Counted from the stretch's first letter, positions 8,856 through 17,314 are shown. The stretch: DNA of 32,393 bases from Desulfobulbaceae bacterium (GCA_030613515.1 JAUWLT010000005.1:1-32393), one strand, 5' to 3'. Numbers and translations are program-made. The notes: generated by a model not told the origin, from the letters alone.

Positions 8856-9470
8856 CTATTTCCTTAACTTCGGAAGAGGTATCTTAATAACGGTGACACA
8901 GCCGCGGTCACAGGTGCTAGCGCAAAACAATTTGCCGCCGCTGCGGCTGAGCGTACAGCTCCCTTTACCAGTACACGCATCGCAAGTAATTGTGCCCGTT
9001 ACACCCATACCCCTTTTTCTAACTTCACCTTCGTTCGGTGAGCGCTGCACAAATGAATACCCATCGTCAATTATGATTTGGTTACCTTGGATCTTAATGC
9101 CTTCCGCTACCCCTTCAGGGGCTTCTATCTTATCCATCGAGGATACACTCATGGCTTTCTGATGGACTGCACGCCTCTCTGGCATACTTGGGCGTTGTAT
9201 CCCATCCTCTTCGCCAGGAAGGCGAAGCATACTCGTGCATGTAGTACTCTTTCTATCTCTGGTAAGAGTGCAACGATATTCTTTCCACTTGATGCATTGA
9301 CCTTGGGTATTTTTTTCTACGCACTTTTTACAAACCCAGCCTCCTATTCCTTCGCTAACACAAGAGAAGCCTTCATTCTCCTCCAGCTGATCTTTTGTCT
9401 TAGCTGATGCTGGAGCTACGGTAATCGTGACGAGAATCATTGTTAATATGCAAAAATGAACAATTTTCAT
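8856..9470 (-). CDS. Cys-rich exported protein of unknown function
   Basis: Signal peptide MKIVHFCILTMILVTITVAPASAK; multiple Cys pairs (WVCKKCVEK, TCDACTGKGSC, CASTCDRGC). Confidence 0.65.
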   Translation of the reverse strand: MKIVHFCILTMILVTITVAPASAKTKDQLEENEGFSCVSEGIGGWVCKKCVEKNTQGQCIKWKEYRCTLTRDRKSTTCTSMLRLPGEEDGIQRPSMPERRAVHQKAMSVSSMDKIEAPEGVAEGIKIQGNQIIIDDGYSFVQRSPNEGEVRKRGMGVTGTITCDACTGKGSCTLSRSGGKLFCASTCDRGCVTVIKIPLPKLRK

Positions 9471-9572
9471 ATCTATCCTCCAATGTCCAAGACACTAATT
9501 TTCATATCTAATAGAGATCAATAACGATATCCAACGCCAAAGCGCCCTCCTAACTGGTCGTGGTCAGGAGAC

Positions 9573-10139
9573 TCAGGCAGTAAATCTCCTCGCCGCTACT
9601 GGTCCAGACGTTCGCTCTTCCCTGGCGGGCAGTTTCGGCCTCGTCTTTGGAGAACCCTCCATTGACCCTGGATAAATCTCTTGAGGTGCTTGAGGTGCTG
9701 CAGGCAACTCCTGTTGTAGCAAAATTTTCGGCAAGGTATCTCCGCAGCCGCTACGAGCCAGCGAACAGTTTCCTTTATCATGCAGTTCCTTGATATCGTG
9801 ACACTCCCCACTGGAATACTCGCCATCGCACTTTGCCGCCAGAGCCTTACAATAAAGTTTGGCGCAAGTTGCATCAATTGAGTTCGTAGTACATTTGGAT
9901 GGAATTACGCACTTCCCAAACTTGTCTAACTTAGGCTTTGCTGAAAGCCCAGGGGGGGCCAGTAGCACTGAAACCACAACGATGAACAATAAACCGTATG
10001 TTTTTAACGGCCTCGTTTGTACATCTAGCTTGGGGTTGATTTCGCAGAAAGTTTGCTGATTCACTCGCACCTCTGTGTTCTCATAAACTTTCTCATGCTT
10101 CAACATTAGACTTTGGTGTTCACTTCGATGTAGAGCCAT
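9573..10139 (-). CDS. Cys-rich membrane-anchored/exported protein of unknown function
   Basis: TM/signal segment YGLLFIVVVSVLLAPPGLSA followed by many Cys; shares G-[NS]-C-[ST]-L-[AS]-R-S-G with the 8856-9470 product. Confidence 0.6.
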   Translation of the reverse strand: MALHRSEHQSLMLKHEKVYENTEVRVNQQTFCEINPKLDVQTRPLKTYGLLFIVVVSVLLAPPGLSAKPKLDKFGKCVIPSKCTTNSIDATCAKLYCKALAAKCDGEYSSGECHDIKELHDKGNCSLARSGCGDTLPKILLQQELPAAPQAPQEIYPGSMEGSPKTRPKLPAREERTSGPVAARRFTA

Positions 10140-10351
10140 TACTTATCTCCTATTAGCTTTCCTGTTGGCCGGGTCGAACATCTGTTTATGTAGGAATCGA
10201 GGGGACCTTGTTGAATTCGTTGAAAAAATTCTTTATATGTTCATCTTTTATCACTCTCGTCTCGAATCTCTCTCCTCATATTTTATTTGAATCCTTTGTG
10301 AAAGTAAGTCAAAGAATTCAACAACGTCCCATCCCCCCCGATAACCTTGAT

Positions 10352-10424
10352 GAAACGCCTTGTGCGGACCCGCCCGCAGGGTGTTATGGTAAGGGCGGGA
10401 GAAAAAACCGCTCTTACCTGATTA
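10352..10424 (+). ncRNA. Possible group II intron domain V-VI remnant (3' end)
   Basis: 34-nt DV-like GAAACGCCTTGTGCGGACCCGCCCGCAGGGTGTT, then DVI-like hairpin GGTAAGGGCGG gagaaaaaa CCGCTCTTACC followed by TGATTAT. Identity from remembered DV/DVI patterns; no intron-encoded RT nearby. Confidence 0.45.
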
Positions 10425-10781
10425 TGCATTTTTATCTACTCCGAACAAGTTAATACCTAGTTTCTCGATATCTACACCAACTCAAAAAAGTTGGTGACGT
10501 AAACTCAATAAGTTATGTAAATTTTAGCTATATATCATACCACATTAACTGGATAATAAGAAACAGGATAACCTTACAATTATTCAAACCTCTGTTAATT
10601 TTCCCTGTCTATACACCAAACTCACTGAATTCCCTGGCACTGCAGAAAAGGTTCGTCTTAGCTTAACGTAATAGTCGTGTGTCAGTTTTAAAAAAAAGTT
10701 TACCTGATCGAATTATATGACAACACATGAGAAAATAGCAAGGCTACATCGTAGCCCCCCTAGCCAACACTTTTATATGAT

Positions 10782-10825
10782 AGTAATGAATGGGGTCAGT
10801 AATGAATGGGGTCAGAGTAAAATTA
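10782..10825. repeat. 16-bp tandem duplication fused to a GGGGTCAGAGTAAAATTA half-element
   Basis: AGTAATGAATGGGGTC at 10782-10797 and 10798-10813; AATGGGGTCAGAGTAAAATTA (10805-10825) is identical over 21 bp to 5517-5537. Confidence 0.85.
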
Positions 10826-11047
10826 TTCCCATCCAGCTGACTTTACTTATCATAGATGACCCCTTTAATTAGGTACTGTCAGTTGCTGAGGATTGGTGGT
10901 AATCAGATAAAAAAAGGGCCTTAACCAATTTGCCATCAACCTTTAATTGAATTATTTAAGAGCGTCCCTTGGTCCTTATTGGGTTAACCAAATTGGTTGC
11001 CCCCCCCCGGTAAACTGTTACCTTTAATGTGTCAAGGTGGCCTGAAA

Positions 11048-11383
11048 TTAATTTCGTTTGTTGGGATCCTCATAGAGGATATCGTATTTCGTTACCGGGT
11101 AACCGACATCCTTTTTCATGGGAATACGAAGCTGCATTTTCTCATCATCAAGTTCCTCATCATCAAAAAAAACAATTACAGTGTTTTTGTCCAGATAGGC
11201 ATCCACTTCCACAATGCCGGGCAGCGTCTTAATAAAGGCAATCACCTTATCCGCATCTGCCTGGGTTTTCATGGTGGGGATTGTGTACTTGTACTTTGCA
11301 TCAAAGGCAAGGGCGAGTTGAGCTCCTGCCATCGTCATTGCCATTACCAAACACATTACCAACAATCTCTGTCCTTTCTTCAT
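11048..11383 (-). CDS. Secreted HMA-fold-like small protein lacking the metal-binding CxxC
   Basis: Signal peptide; KYKYTIPTM...GIVEVDAYLDKNTVIVFFDDEELDDEKM...VGYPVTKYDI follows the HMA pattern with IPTM at the MxCxxC position. Confidence 0.6.
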   Translation of the reverse strand: MKKGQRLLVMCLVMAMTMAGAQLALAFDAKYKYTIPTMKTQADADKVIAFIKTLPGIVEVDAYLDKNTVIVFFDDEELDDEKMQLRIPMKKDVGYPVTKYDILYEDPNKRN

Positions 11384-11456
11384 TAGATTCTCCCTTAATT
11401 AATTAAAAACTTCCATACTGAACCTACTGTTTCAGCATGCTTTAATGTTATCAACA

Positions 11457-11477
11457 ATTATCATTCTAAATGATAAT
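11457..11477. promoter_or_regulatory. Perfect 9-3-9 palindrome upstream of the HMA-like gene
   Basis: ATTATCATT-CTA-AATGATAAT, about 75-95 bp upstream of the ATG at 11383. Confidence 0.55.
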
Positions 11478-11527
11478 CTCTTCAAAAAAAACAACAATCT
11501 TATTGTTCTCTCCGGCACAATTTTTAT

Positions 11528-11543
11528 ACCACATTAATGTGGT
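11528..11543. promoter_or_regulatory. Perfect 16-bp palindrome immediately 3' of the NosL/TlpA-like stop codon
   Basis: ACCACATTAATGTGGT, self-complementary. Confidence 0.5.
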
Positions 11544-11545
11544 GC

Positions 11546-12394
11546 CTACCACAATGGGTACAGCAACGGCTCCATAACCTCGGGCGGTAACTCACCGATA
11601 ACACGATTGGCTATGATCCCAGAGCGGTCGATAAGAAAACCGGTGGGGTATCCGCTGACCCCGTACCTGTCGGCAATGGTGCCATCCGGGTCAAGCAGGA
11701 TCGGGTAGCTTATACCAAGATCTTTTGTTAAGCCTGCCACAGCCTGTCCATCCTCTTCAACATTAACCGCTATCACGATAAAACCATGGTCCTGAAAACG
11801 GATCTGCGCTCTTTGCAGATCACCGAGATCGGTAGCAGTGAAGGGATTACCTGAATTCCAGAAACGCAGAAAAACCACTTTGCCGCGGAAATCAATCAGA
11901 TGCTGCTCCCTGCCCTGCAGGTCAACGGCTGTAAACGGCTCAGCCCACGACAGATGCTGCCCCAGACCGGCAAGATAGCCGGGCAACTCTTTGCCGCCGT
12001 GCAACCGAATGTGGTTGGCTGCATCCTGTTCATTCTTAAAAACATGAACCCTGCATTTATTTTCCCGGCGGCTATAACTCTCACTTTCAACCCAATAGGC
12101 CAACAAGCCGTCAAGCAACTCTCCGGAAATTTCATCCACCACTATCAAGGATGCTTTCTGCGCAGCAATCTCTTTACCAATCGCTGTATTTTTGTCAAGC
12201 CACTGCCTGGCACAGCAGAGCGAACAAAACTGCAACTCTTCACCACTCTGCTTCGTTATCACCACCTTAGTGATGGGCTCAATAGTATTGCTGTCCACAA
12301 CACACCGCTGGCTGGGTCGCTGCAGAATTTCCGACAGGCCTGCGATCATGGAGATGAACAGAATAAACAGGATAAAAAAAACAGGTCGTGACAT
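11546..12394 (-). CDS. NosL-like N-terminus fused to TlpA/ResA-like thioredoxin domain without CxxC
   Basis: N-terminal FCSLCCARQWLDKN...LIVVDEISGELLDG...AYWVES resembles NosL; C-terminal VDLQGREQHLIDFRGKVVFLRFWNSGNPFTATDLGDLQ...YPILLDPDGTIADRYGVSGYPTGFLIDRSG is TlpA/AhpC-TSA-like, with WNSGNPF where WxxWCxPC is expected. Confidence 0.7.
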   Translation of the reverse strand: MSRPVFFILFILFISMIAGLSEILQRPSQRCVVDSNTIEPITKVVITKQSGEELQFCSLCCARQWLDKNTAIGKEIAAQKASLIVVDEISGELLDGLLAYWVESESYSRRENKCRVHVFKNEQDAANHIRLHGGKELPGYLAGLGQHLSWAEPFTAVDLQGREQHLIDFRGKVVFLRFWNSGNPFTATDLGDLQRAQIRFQDHGFIVIAVNVEEDGQAVAGLTKDLGISYPILLDPDGTIADRYGVSGYPTGFLIDRSGIIANRVIGELPPEVMEPLLYPLW

Positions 12395-12404
12395 GGTTCG
12401 TGCC

Positions 12405-13442
12405 CTACCCTATTCTTTCAGCAAGCAGATGAGCGACAACCATTATTGTAGAGCCACTTACACCCAACAACCCGATAAAGAGCAACAACTGAACTCCCTT
12501 ATTCAATGCCTCTTCCTGAGTCCAGTTTACGGCCAGCAGCCTGATCGGCAGACAGGCGGCAACTCCAAAATTGCCCACCACAAAAAGGGCCAGGAGCAGC
12601 GGACCATCTGCTACTGTCTGTACCATGCAGTACAGGCAGTGATGAAAAGCAAGCCCCATGAGCCTGGGCGCAATAACCTCGATAAAGGCAAAAAGCCCGA
12701 TAACGGAATTCAACAGGCCAAGTACAAACAGAACCAGCAGGTATGGGGTTGACACAGCACCGGTAAGGGTTTTTTTATAACAGAGTACAATCTGGATAAT
12801 GAGCAGCAGGTTGGCAGCAAAAAAAAGGTACCAGAGCAGCTGGGAGTAACCGGGGCCAAAAATGGACTGAGGCACCCAGACCGTAAAACGATCAGGGATG
12901 TCCGTCACCGTAGTGCAGCAGGAGACCGCCAGCTCTGCCGAGCTCTGGAGCCACAACCACACCGAGCCACCACAGTCGGTAAGGGCGGCCAAAGAACAGA
13001 ACAGCAGTAAAAACAACACCCTGCTTTGCCCTTTCCTGTTGCCGTTGTCGTGCCTGGAGGCAAAACGCTCAAAACGAAAGAGCACCAGCCAGATCAAGCC
13101 AAGAAAAAAGAGCAACGGTTTAACAAGCTCAAGTGCTCTGGTCAACATCGGTAAAAGATTCCTGGCGCCGAAGATACACATTGCTCCCTCGATCTCAGGG
13201 ACAAAACTGTGCAGGGTGAAATAAAAAAGCGGCCAGGCAACAAAGCGTAGAATAAGTAAAACAGCACCCATCCAGAACAGCAGGTACAGCCGATTCTCCT
13301 GGAGCGTCAAGCGTTCTCCGCTGGATAGAGACTTGCCAAGGGCAGGCAACATAGCCAAAGCGCCTGCTGCTGTTGCCGCGGCAAGCCCTAAAGACAGGCT
13401 ATCCACGGTGAGTGCGGCAACACTTAACGGATTTATAATCAC
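12405..13442 (-). CDS. Polytopic membrane protein of unknown function
   Basis: 345 aa with about 8-9 hydrophobic segments; contains GLAFHHCLYCMVQ; overlaps the ATPase ORF by 4 bp. Confidence 0.7.
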   Translation of the reverse strand: MIINPLSVAALTVDSLSLGLAAATAAGALAMLPALGKSLSSGERLTLQENRLYLLFWMGAVLLILRFVAWPLFYFTLHSFVPEIEGAMCIFGARNLLPMLTRALELVKPLLFFLGLIWLVLFRFERFASRHDNGNRKGQSRVLFLLLFCSLAALTDCGGSVWLWLQSSAELAVSCCTTVTDIPDRFTVWVPQSIFGPGYSQLLWYLFFAANLLLIIQIVLCYKKTLTGAVSTPYLLVLFVLGLLNSVIGLFAFIEVIAPRLMGLAFHHCLYCMVQTVADGPLLLALFVVGNFGVAACLPIRLLAVNWTQEEALNKGVQLLLFIGLLGVSGSTIMVVAHLLAERIG

Positions 13443-14104
13443 GAGATTAACCGTCCCTTTTCCATCTGTAGTACCATATCTGCCATTTCAGCCATCCTTG
13501 GATCATGGCTGACCACGATCAGGGTACGCCCCTGGGAACGGATATCTGCAAAGAGTTCCATCACCCTGGTGGCAGTGTCCTGATCAATATTGGCTGTAGG
13601 TTCATCGGCAAACAGAATTTCCGGTTCATGGACCAGAGCCCTTGCCAGAGCGACCCTCTGTCGTTCACCACCGGAAAGCTGCCTGGGCAGGTGATGGGCT
13701 CGCCGGCTAAGCCCAACTCTTTCCAGCAGGGTCATGGCTCGGGCATGGCGCTGCCCGCGTCCCAGGGAAGTGACCACCAGGGGCATGGCTACATTTTCCC
13801 AACCACTGGCATGTTCTAAAAGTCGATACTCCTGAAAAACGATACCGATTCGTTCTTTCCGGTACCAGGCCTGGCGCACATCGGATGCAAAACTGATATC
13901 CTCTCCTTCAAACATCACAAAGCCTGATGTGGGACGATCCAGCGCTGCCATCAATGACAGCAGACTGGACTTACCGGATCCGGAAGGACCGCTGATAGTT
14001 GTCCAGCTTCCCTTGGCAATCCGGCAGTTCGCATCACGCAGGGCATGAATCTGCCGGCCGCCAAGGGTATAGATTTTGCTGAGATTTTTTGTTTCAAGCA
14101 GCAT
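13439..14104 (-). CDS. ABC transporter ATP-binding protein (LolD/MacB type)
   Basis: Walker A GPSGSGKSS, signature LSGGERQRVALARALVHEP, Walker B ILFADEP. Confidence 0.92.
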   Translation of the reverse strand: MLLETKNLSKIYTLGGRQIHALRDANCRIAKGSWTTISGPSGSGKSSLLSLMAALDRPTSGFVMFEGEDISFASDVRQAWYRKERIGIVFQEYRLLEHASGWENVAMPLVVTSLGRGQRHARAMTLLERVGLSRRAHHLPRQLSGGERQRVALARALVHEPEILFADEPTANIDQDTATRVMELFADIRSQGRTLIVVSHDPRMAEMADMVLQMEKGRLIS

Positions 14105-14191
14105 TGTTACCCAAGGGAAAGGGCAAGAGGAAAAGATGGTTTCCCAAGGCCTATTCCTTTTCCCTTTTTCCTGTTCCCTCTTTCCTTTTCA

Positions 14192-14656
14192 TCACTGTTG
14201 TTTCCGAAATTCATCAAGCCCCTGGCGCTCTTCCGAGGTAAAAGGATTTTTGCCCCAATTCTCTGTTGACGACGGAGTATAGGGCGGATCTTTGGCCAAG
14301 CTTCGGATAAAGGCGATAATATCAAAAACCTCCTTGTCGGAAAGGATGTGCTGCCACTGGGGCATGATATGGGAAAGGTTATTTGCTTTTCCCCCAAGCT
14401 TGATCACCTTGAAGAACCGGACATCGGTCTGCATGTTCATGTAAAAACCGTTGGTGTGGTCGCGGGGCGGCGGCTGCAGGGCCTCGTTTCTGGCCCTGGG
14501 GCCACGACCATTGCCCTCCTGACCGTGACAGGGGGTACAGTACTGCTGATAAATGCGCCCACCCCGTTTGGCATTTGCCTTGGCCAGGGCCATCGAACCG
14601 GTCAGCACAATAATCAGGCAACTACAGACAAGCGGGGCAATCAACTTTTTCTTCAT
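14192..14656 (-). CDS. Monoheme class I c-type cytochrome
   Basis: Signal peptide from MKKKLIAPLV; YCTPCHGQEGNG; MPQWQHILSDKEVFDIIAFIRSLAK. Confidence 0.85.
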   Translation of the reverse strand: MKKKLIAPLVCSCLIIVLTGSMALAKANAKRGGRIYQQYCTPCHGQEGNGRGPRARNEALQPPPRDHTNGFYMNMQTDVRFFKVIKLGGKANNLSHIMPQWQHILSDKEVFDIIAFIRSLAKDPPYTPSSTENWGKNPFTSEERQGLDEFRKQQ

Positions 14657-14692
14657 CCTTCTGTCCTCTGTCATCTGTCCTCTGTCATCTGA

Positions 14693-15850
14693 TTACCCCA
14701 TCGTCGTTAAAGGCGGCGTCACCGCAGCACGCCAGGTGGAGACCATTGTTCCCAGCAGAGTCAGCACTAACCCGAAGAGAAAAGCAAACAGAGCAGGCAA
14801 TGGAGTGAATCGCGATGGCACCGGAAAATCCGGCACCAGACCGCTTCCACTGATAAACAACTGGGCAATGCCGATACCATTTCCGAGTTTAAGCCAGAGC
14901 ATGGCCACAGTCAGTGACATGAGACTTGCCATGAGCGCCAGCAGAATATTCTCAAAAACCATCATTTCCATGATCTCCAGAGTCTGCCAGCCGGTGGCCT
15001 TCATGATACCGATCTCCTGCCGTCGGCGACCTCGACCAAGACCGGACAGAATCAGCAGTGCGGGAATAGCAAGACCAAAGGCTGTCACATAGAGCATGGA
15101 AAAGGTTCCGGCCTGGATGCCGAACCCACGCTGGACGTAGCGCTCAACCAACGTTTTGGTCTGTACCCGAAGTGGCGGGGTCATGTCCCAGGGCTTGCCG
15201 ATTGACGACAGCTCTTCCGCCACCCGGTCAGCCGTTCCTGCTCTGCAGTAGACAAGAAGCTCTGAGGCCATATCGGGGAGTTTAAAGACCTGAGCAGCTG
15301 CCTGAAATGAAATGACAACCATTGAGGCTGACCAGAGGGAAAGGTTTGGTTCAAGAAAATCCGCCACCTTAAAAGGTAGAGCCGGAAACAGGGAGAAATG
15401 AAAATCATCTCCCTTGCTCAGCCCCAACCGCTCGGCCAGTGACCGGCCAAACAGGATCTGATTAGTAGCCGGCTGCGATGCTGATTCTGATTGTCCTTCC
15501 GGTGAAATGGCATCAATACCGACCACCACAGCCAGTTCCTCGCCAAGATAGGTTCTGCCGACAATCCTGGGAACAACCCGGATCACCCCGGGTATTTTTT
15601 CAATTCGTTCAATCTTACTTAAGGCAACAGGACCGTTACGTCCATACTGGGAACGGCAGACATAGAGATCCGCTCCGGCAGCAATGGAAACAGTGGCCTG
15701 GGCTCGTACCCCCTGCGATACGGCCAGGGCGGCAACAAAGGGCAGGAGCACACCTGTCAAACAGAAAAAGACAACCAGCGACCGTCCGGGATTACGCAGG
15801 ATGGACGAAACCGCTTCCAGAAAAAGATTGGTGTGTTTCTGCAGGGCCAT
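14693..15850 (-). CDS. FtsX/MacB-like ABC transporter permease
   Basis: 385 aa; RNPGRSLVVFFCLTGVLLPFV start, periplasmic domain, RRQEIGIMKATGWQTLEIMEMMVFENILLALMAS. Confidence 0.85.
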   Translation of the reverse strand: MALQKHTNLFLEAVSSILRNPGRSLVVFFCLTGVLLPFVAALAVSQGVRAQATVSIAAGADLYVCRSQYGRNGPVALSKIERIEKIPGVIRVVPRIVGRTYLGEELAVVVGIDAISPEGQSESASQPATNQILFGRSLAERLGLSKGDDFHFSLFPALPFKVADFLEPNLSLWSASMVVISFQAAAQVFKLPDMASELLVYCRAGTADRVAEELSSIGKPWDMTPPLRVQTKTLVERYVQRGFGIQAGTFSMLYVTAFGLAIPALLILSGLGRGRRRQEIGIMKATGWQTLEIMEMMVFENILLALMASLMSLTVAMLWLKLGNGIGIAQLFISGSGLVPDFPVPSRFTPLPALFAFLFGLVLTLLGTMVSTWRAAVTPPLTTMG

Positions 15851-15888
15851 GGTGGGCAGGGTTACAGTCCGGGGCCTGGGTCTACAGG

Positions 15889-16185
15889 CTACTCTGCAGC
15901 AAAGCTGGTGACCATTGCCAGCCGGTCCGGCGAGTAGGAGTAGCCCCCTGGTATTGGATAGAGAACGTCTTCGCTCCGGTCCTGGAGGCGGGGATCATAA
16001 TCACTGAAATTCCAGGCAGGTACGGTAACCGAACCAAGTCCTACCCCGCCGATAGCCTGCTGGAACAGAAACTGGTCATCTCCGAAACTTTGGTGACCCT
16101 TCCTCGTGTCTGTTGCGACAACTACGGCAACAACCAGCAGGCAACCGGCCAGAACGGACAATAAAATTCCCTGACCCCGGGACAT
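15889..16185 (-). CDS. Small N-terminally anchored protein of unknown function
   Basis: 98 aa; single TM LLSVLAGCLLVVAVVVA; starts 3 bp after the cupredoxin stop codon. Confidence 0.6.
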   Translation of the reverse strand: MSRGQGILLSVLAGCLLVVAVVVATDTRKGHQSFGDDQFLFQQAIGGVGLGSVTVPAWNFSDYDPRLQDRSEDVLYPIPGGYSYSPDRLAMVTSFAAE

Positions 16186-16188
16186 TTT

Positions 16189-16602
16189 CTACCGGCGCCG
16201 ACGACGGCGTCCCGTATCCTCAGCCTCTCCTTCCTTCTTTTCCTCACCTACAGCAGGTTCAGGCCCGATCACCGAAATCATGGCCTGCATGGAATGAATC
16301 GGACAGTAGTAAGGGAAATCACCCGGTTGCCGGAAAGTATAGCTGAATTTATGCCCGCGCAGCAGCAGGTAGGAGAAGAATTTGTTGTTATGGCGCATAT
16401 CCACACCGGAGATAACCCAGTGCCCGTAATTCATCTTATTTTCCCAGACCACGGTATCGCCAACATTGATAACCGGATCCGGTGGATAAAAGTTAAAATT
16501 TCGTATTTCTATGTTTATTGTTTCCGCCTGAGTAGTCTGCATCATACAGAAAAACAGGCAAAATCCGGCCAGGAAGCAAACAAATATTCTCTTCATATTC
16601 AT
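16189..16602 (-). CDS. Cupredoxin (plastocyanin-like, type 1 copper)
   Basis: Signal peptide; INVGDTVVWENKMNYGHWVISG; YYCPIHSMQAM gives C-x2-H-x4-M ligands plus an upstream H. Confidence 0.8.
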   Translation of the reverse strand: MNMKRIFVCFLAGFCLFFCMMQTTQAETINIEIRNFNFYPPDPVINVGDTVVWENKMNYGHWVISGVDMRHNNKFFSYLLLRGHKFSYTFRQPGDFPYYCPIHSMQAMISVIGPEPAVGEEKKEGEAEDTGRRRRRR

Positions 16603-16669
16603 ATCCTTAAATCTTTACTGGTTGTCAGGACATCGCATCTTATACCAGGGGGGTATAGGCCATTCTCCT

Positions 16670-17251
16670 TTATTTATTCGCCTGGTATTCCGGAGTATGA
16701 TACTTCAACTTGACCGGATCGTGTGCCGGCCAATCATGCAGTTTCGCATCAAAGGGATCCTGAAACTTCCGGGTCGGACTGTTCTCGTTATGACAGCTCA
16801 AACAGGTTGTATGAGGATCTTTAACCAGACCGGCATGGAGAACCTCCTCTTCCGTATAGGTCCGACTGTGTTTTTTCATGACCTTGTTATACTCTTTACC
16901 AGGCCCGTGACATGACTCACAGCTGACTCCTGCCATGGAAGGCGTTTTTTCCATAGAGACAAACCCACCGGTTTTACCGTATCCGGTGGTGTGACACGGC
17001 AGACATGTAGTATCCTGGGTGTAATCCTTTTGCGGATCAAGGCCGGCTTTCTTCTTGATCTCCACCCGCTCACCCGGTTTTAAAATGTCAAAAGAAAGGG
17101 CCATTGTCGACTCTTTCCAGGTTTTCCACACCTTACGGTGGCACTTCTTACACGATTTCATTCCGGAAAAATCAAACTCTTTTTGTTCCTCTGCCTGAGC
17201 CCCGGTCACACATAATAAAAACACTCCGACTGCAATGATCAACGTTCGCAT
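16670..17251 (-). CDS. Tetraheme cytochrome c (c554-like fold)
   Basis: Signal peptide; CKKCH, CLPCH, CESCH, CLSCH; VSCESCHGPGKEY. Confidence 0.85.
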   Translation of the reverse strand: MRTLIIAVGVFLLCVTGAQAEEQKEFDFSGMKSCKKCHRKVWKTWKESTMALSFDILKPGERVEIKKKAGLDPQKDYTQDTTCLPCHTTGYGKTGGFVSMEKTPSMAGVSCESCHGPGKEYNKVMKKHSRTYTEEEVLHAGLVKDPHTTCLSCHNENSPTRKFQDPFDAKLHDWPAHDPVKLKYHTPEYQANK

Positions 17252-17314
17252 GGCTACCTCTAAATAGTTATTAAACCATATAAATCGACAAAAAATATGT
17301 GGCGCATGTGCTAT

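Noticed and set aside
10208-10453. 81-aa plus-strand ORF over the intron-like segment
   Set aside because: No domain or RBS support; overlaps a structured non-coding candidate.
11457-11477. Calling the palindrome a Fur box
   Set aside because: Hexamers are in divergent order (ATTATC...GATAAT) rather than the GATAAT-n-ATTATC arrangement, so only a generic palindrome is reported.
11048-16602. Calling the locus a nitrous oxide reductase (nos) cluster
   Set aside because: Only a NosL-like domain, cupredoxin, cytochromes and an ABC pair are present; no nosZ and no NosD-like protein in the window.
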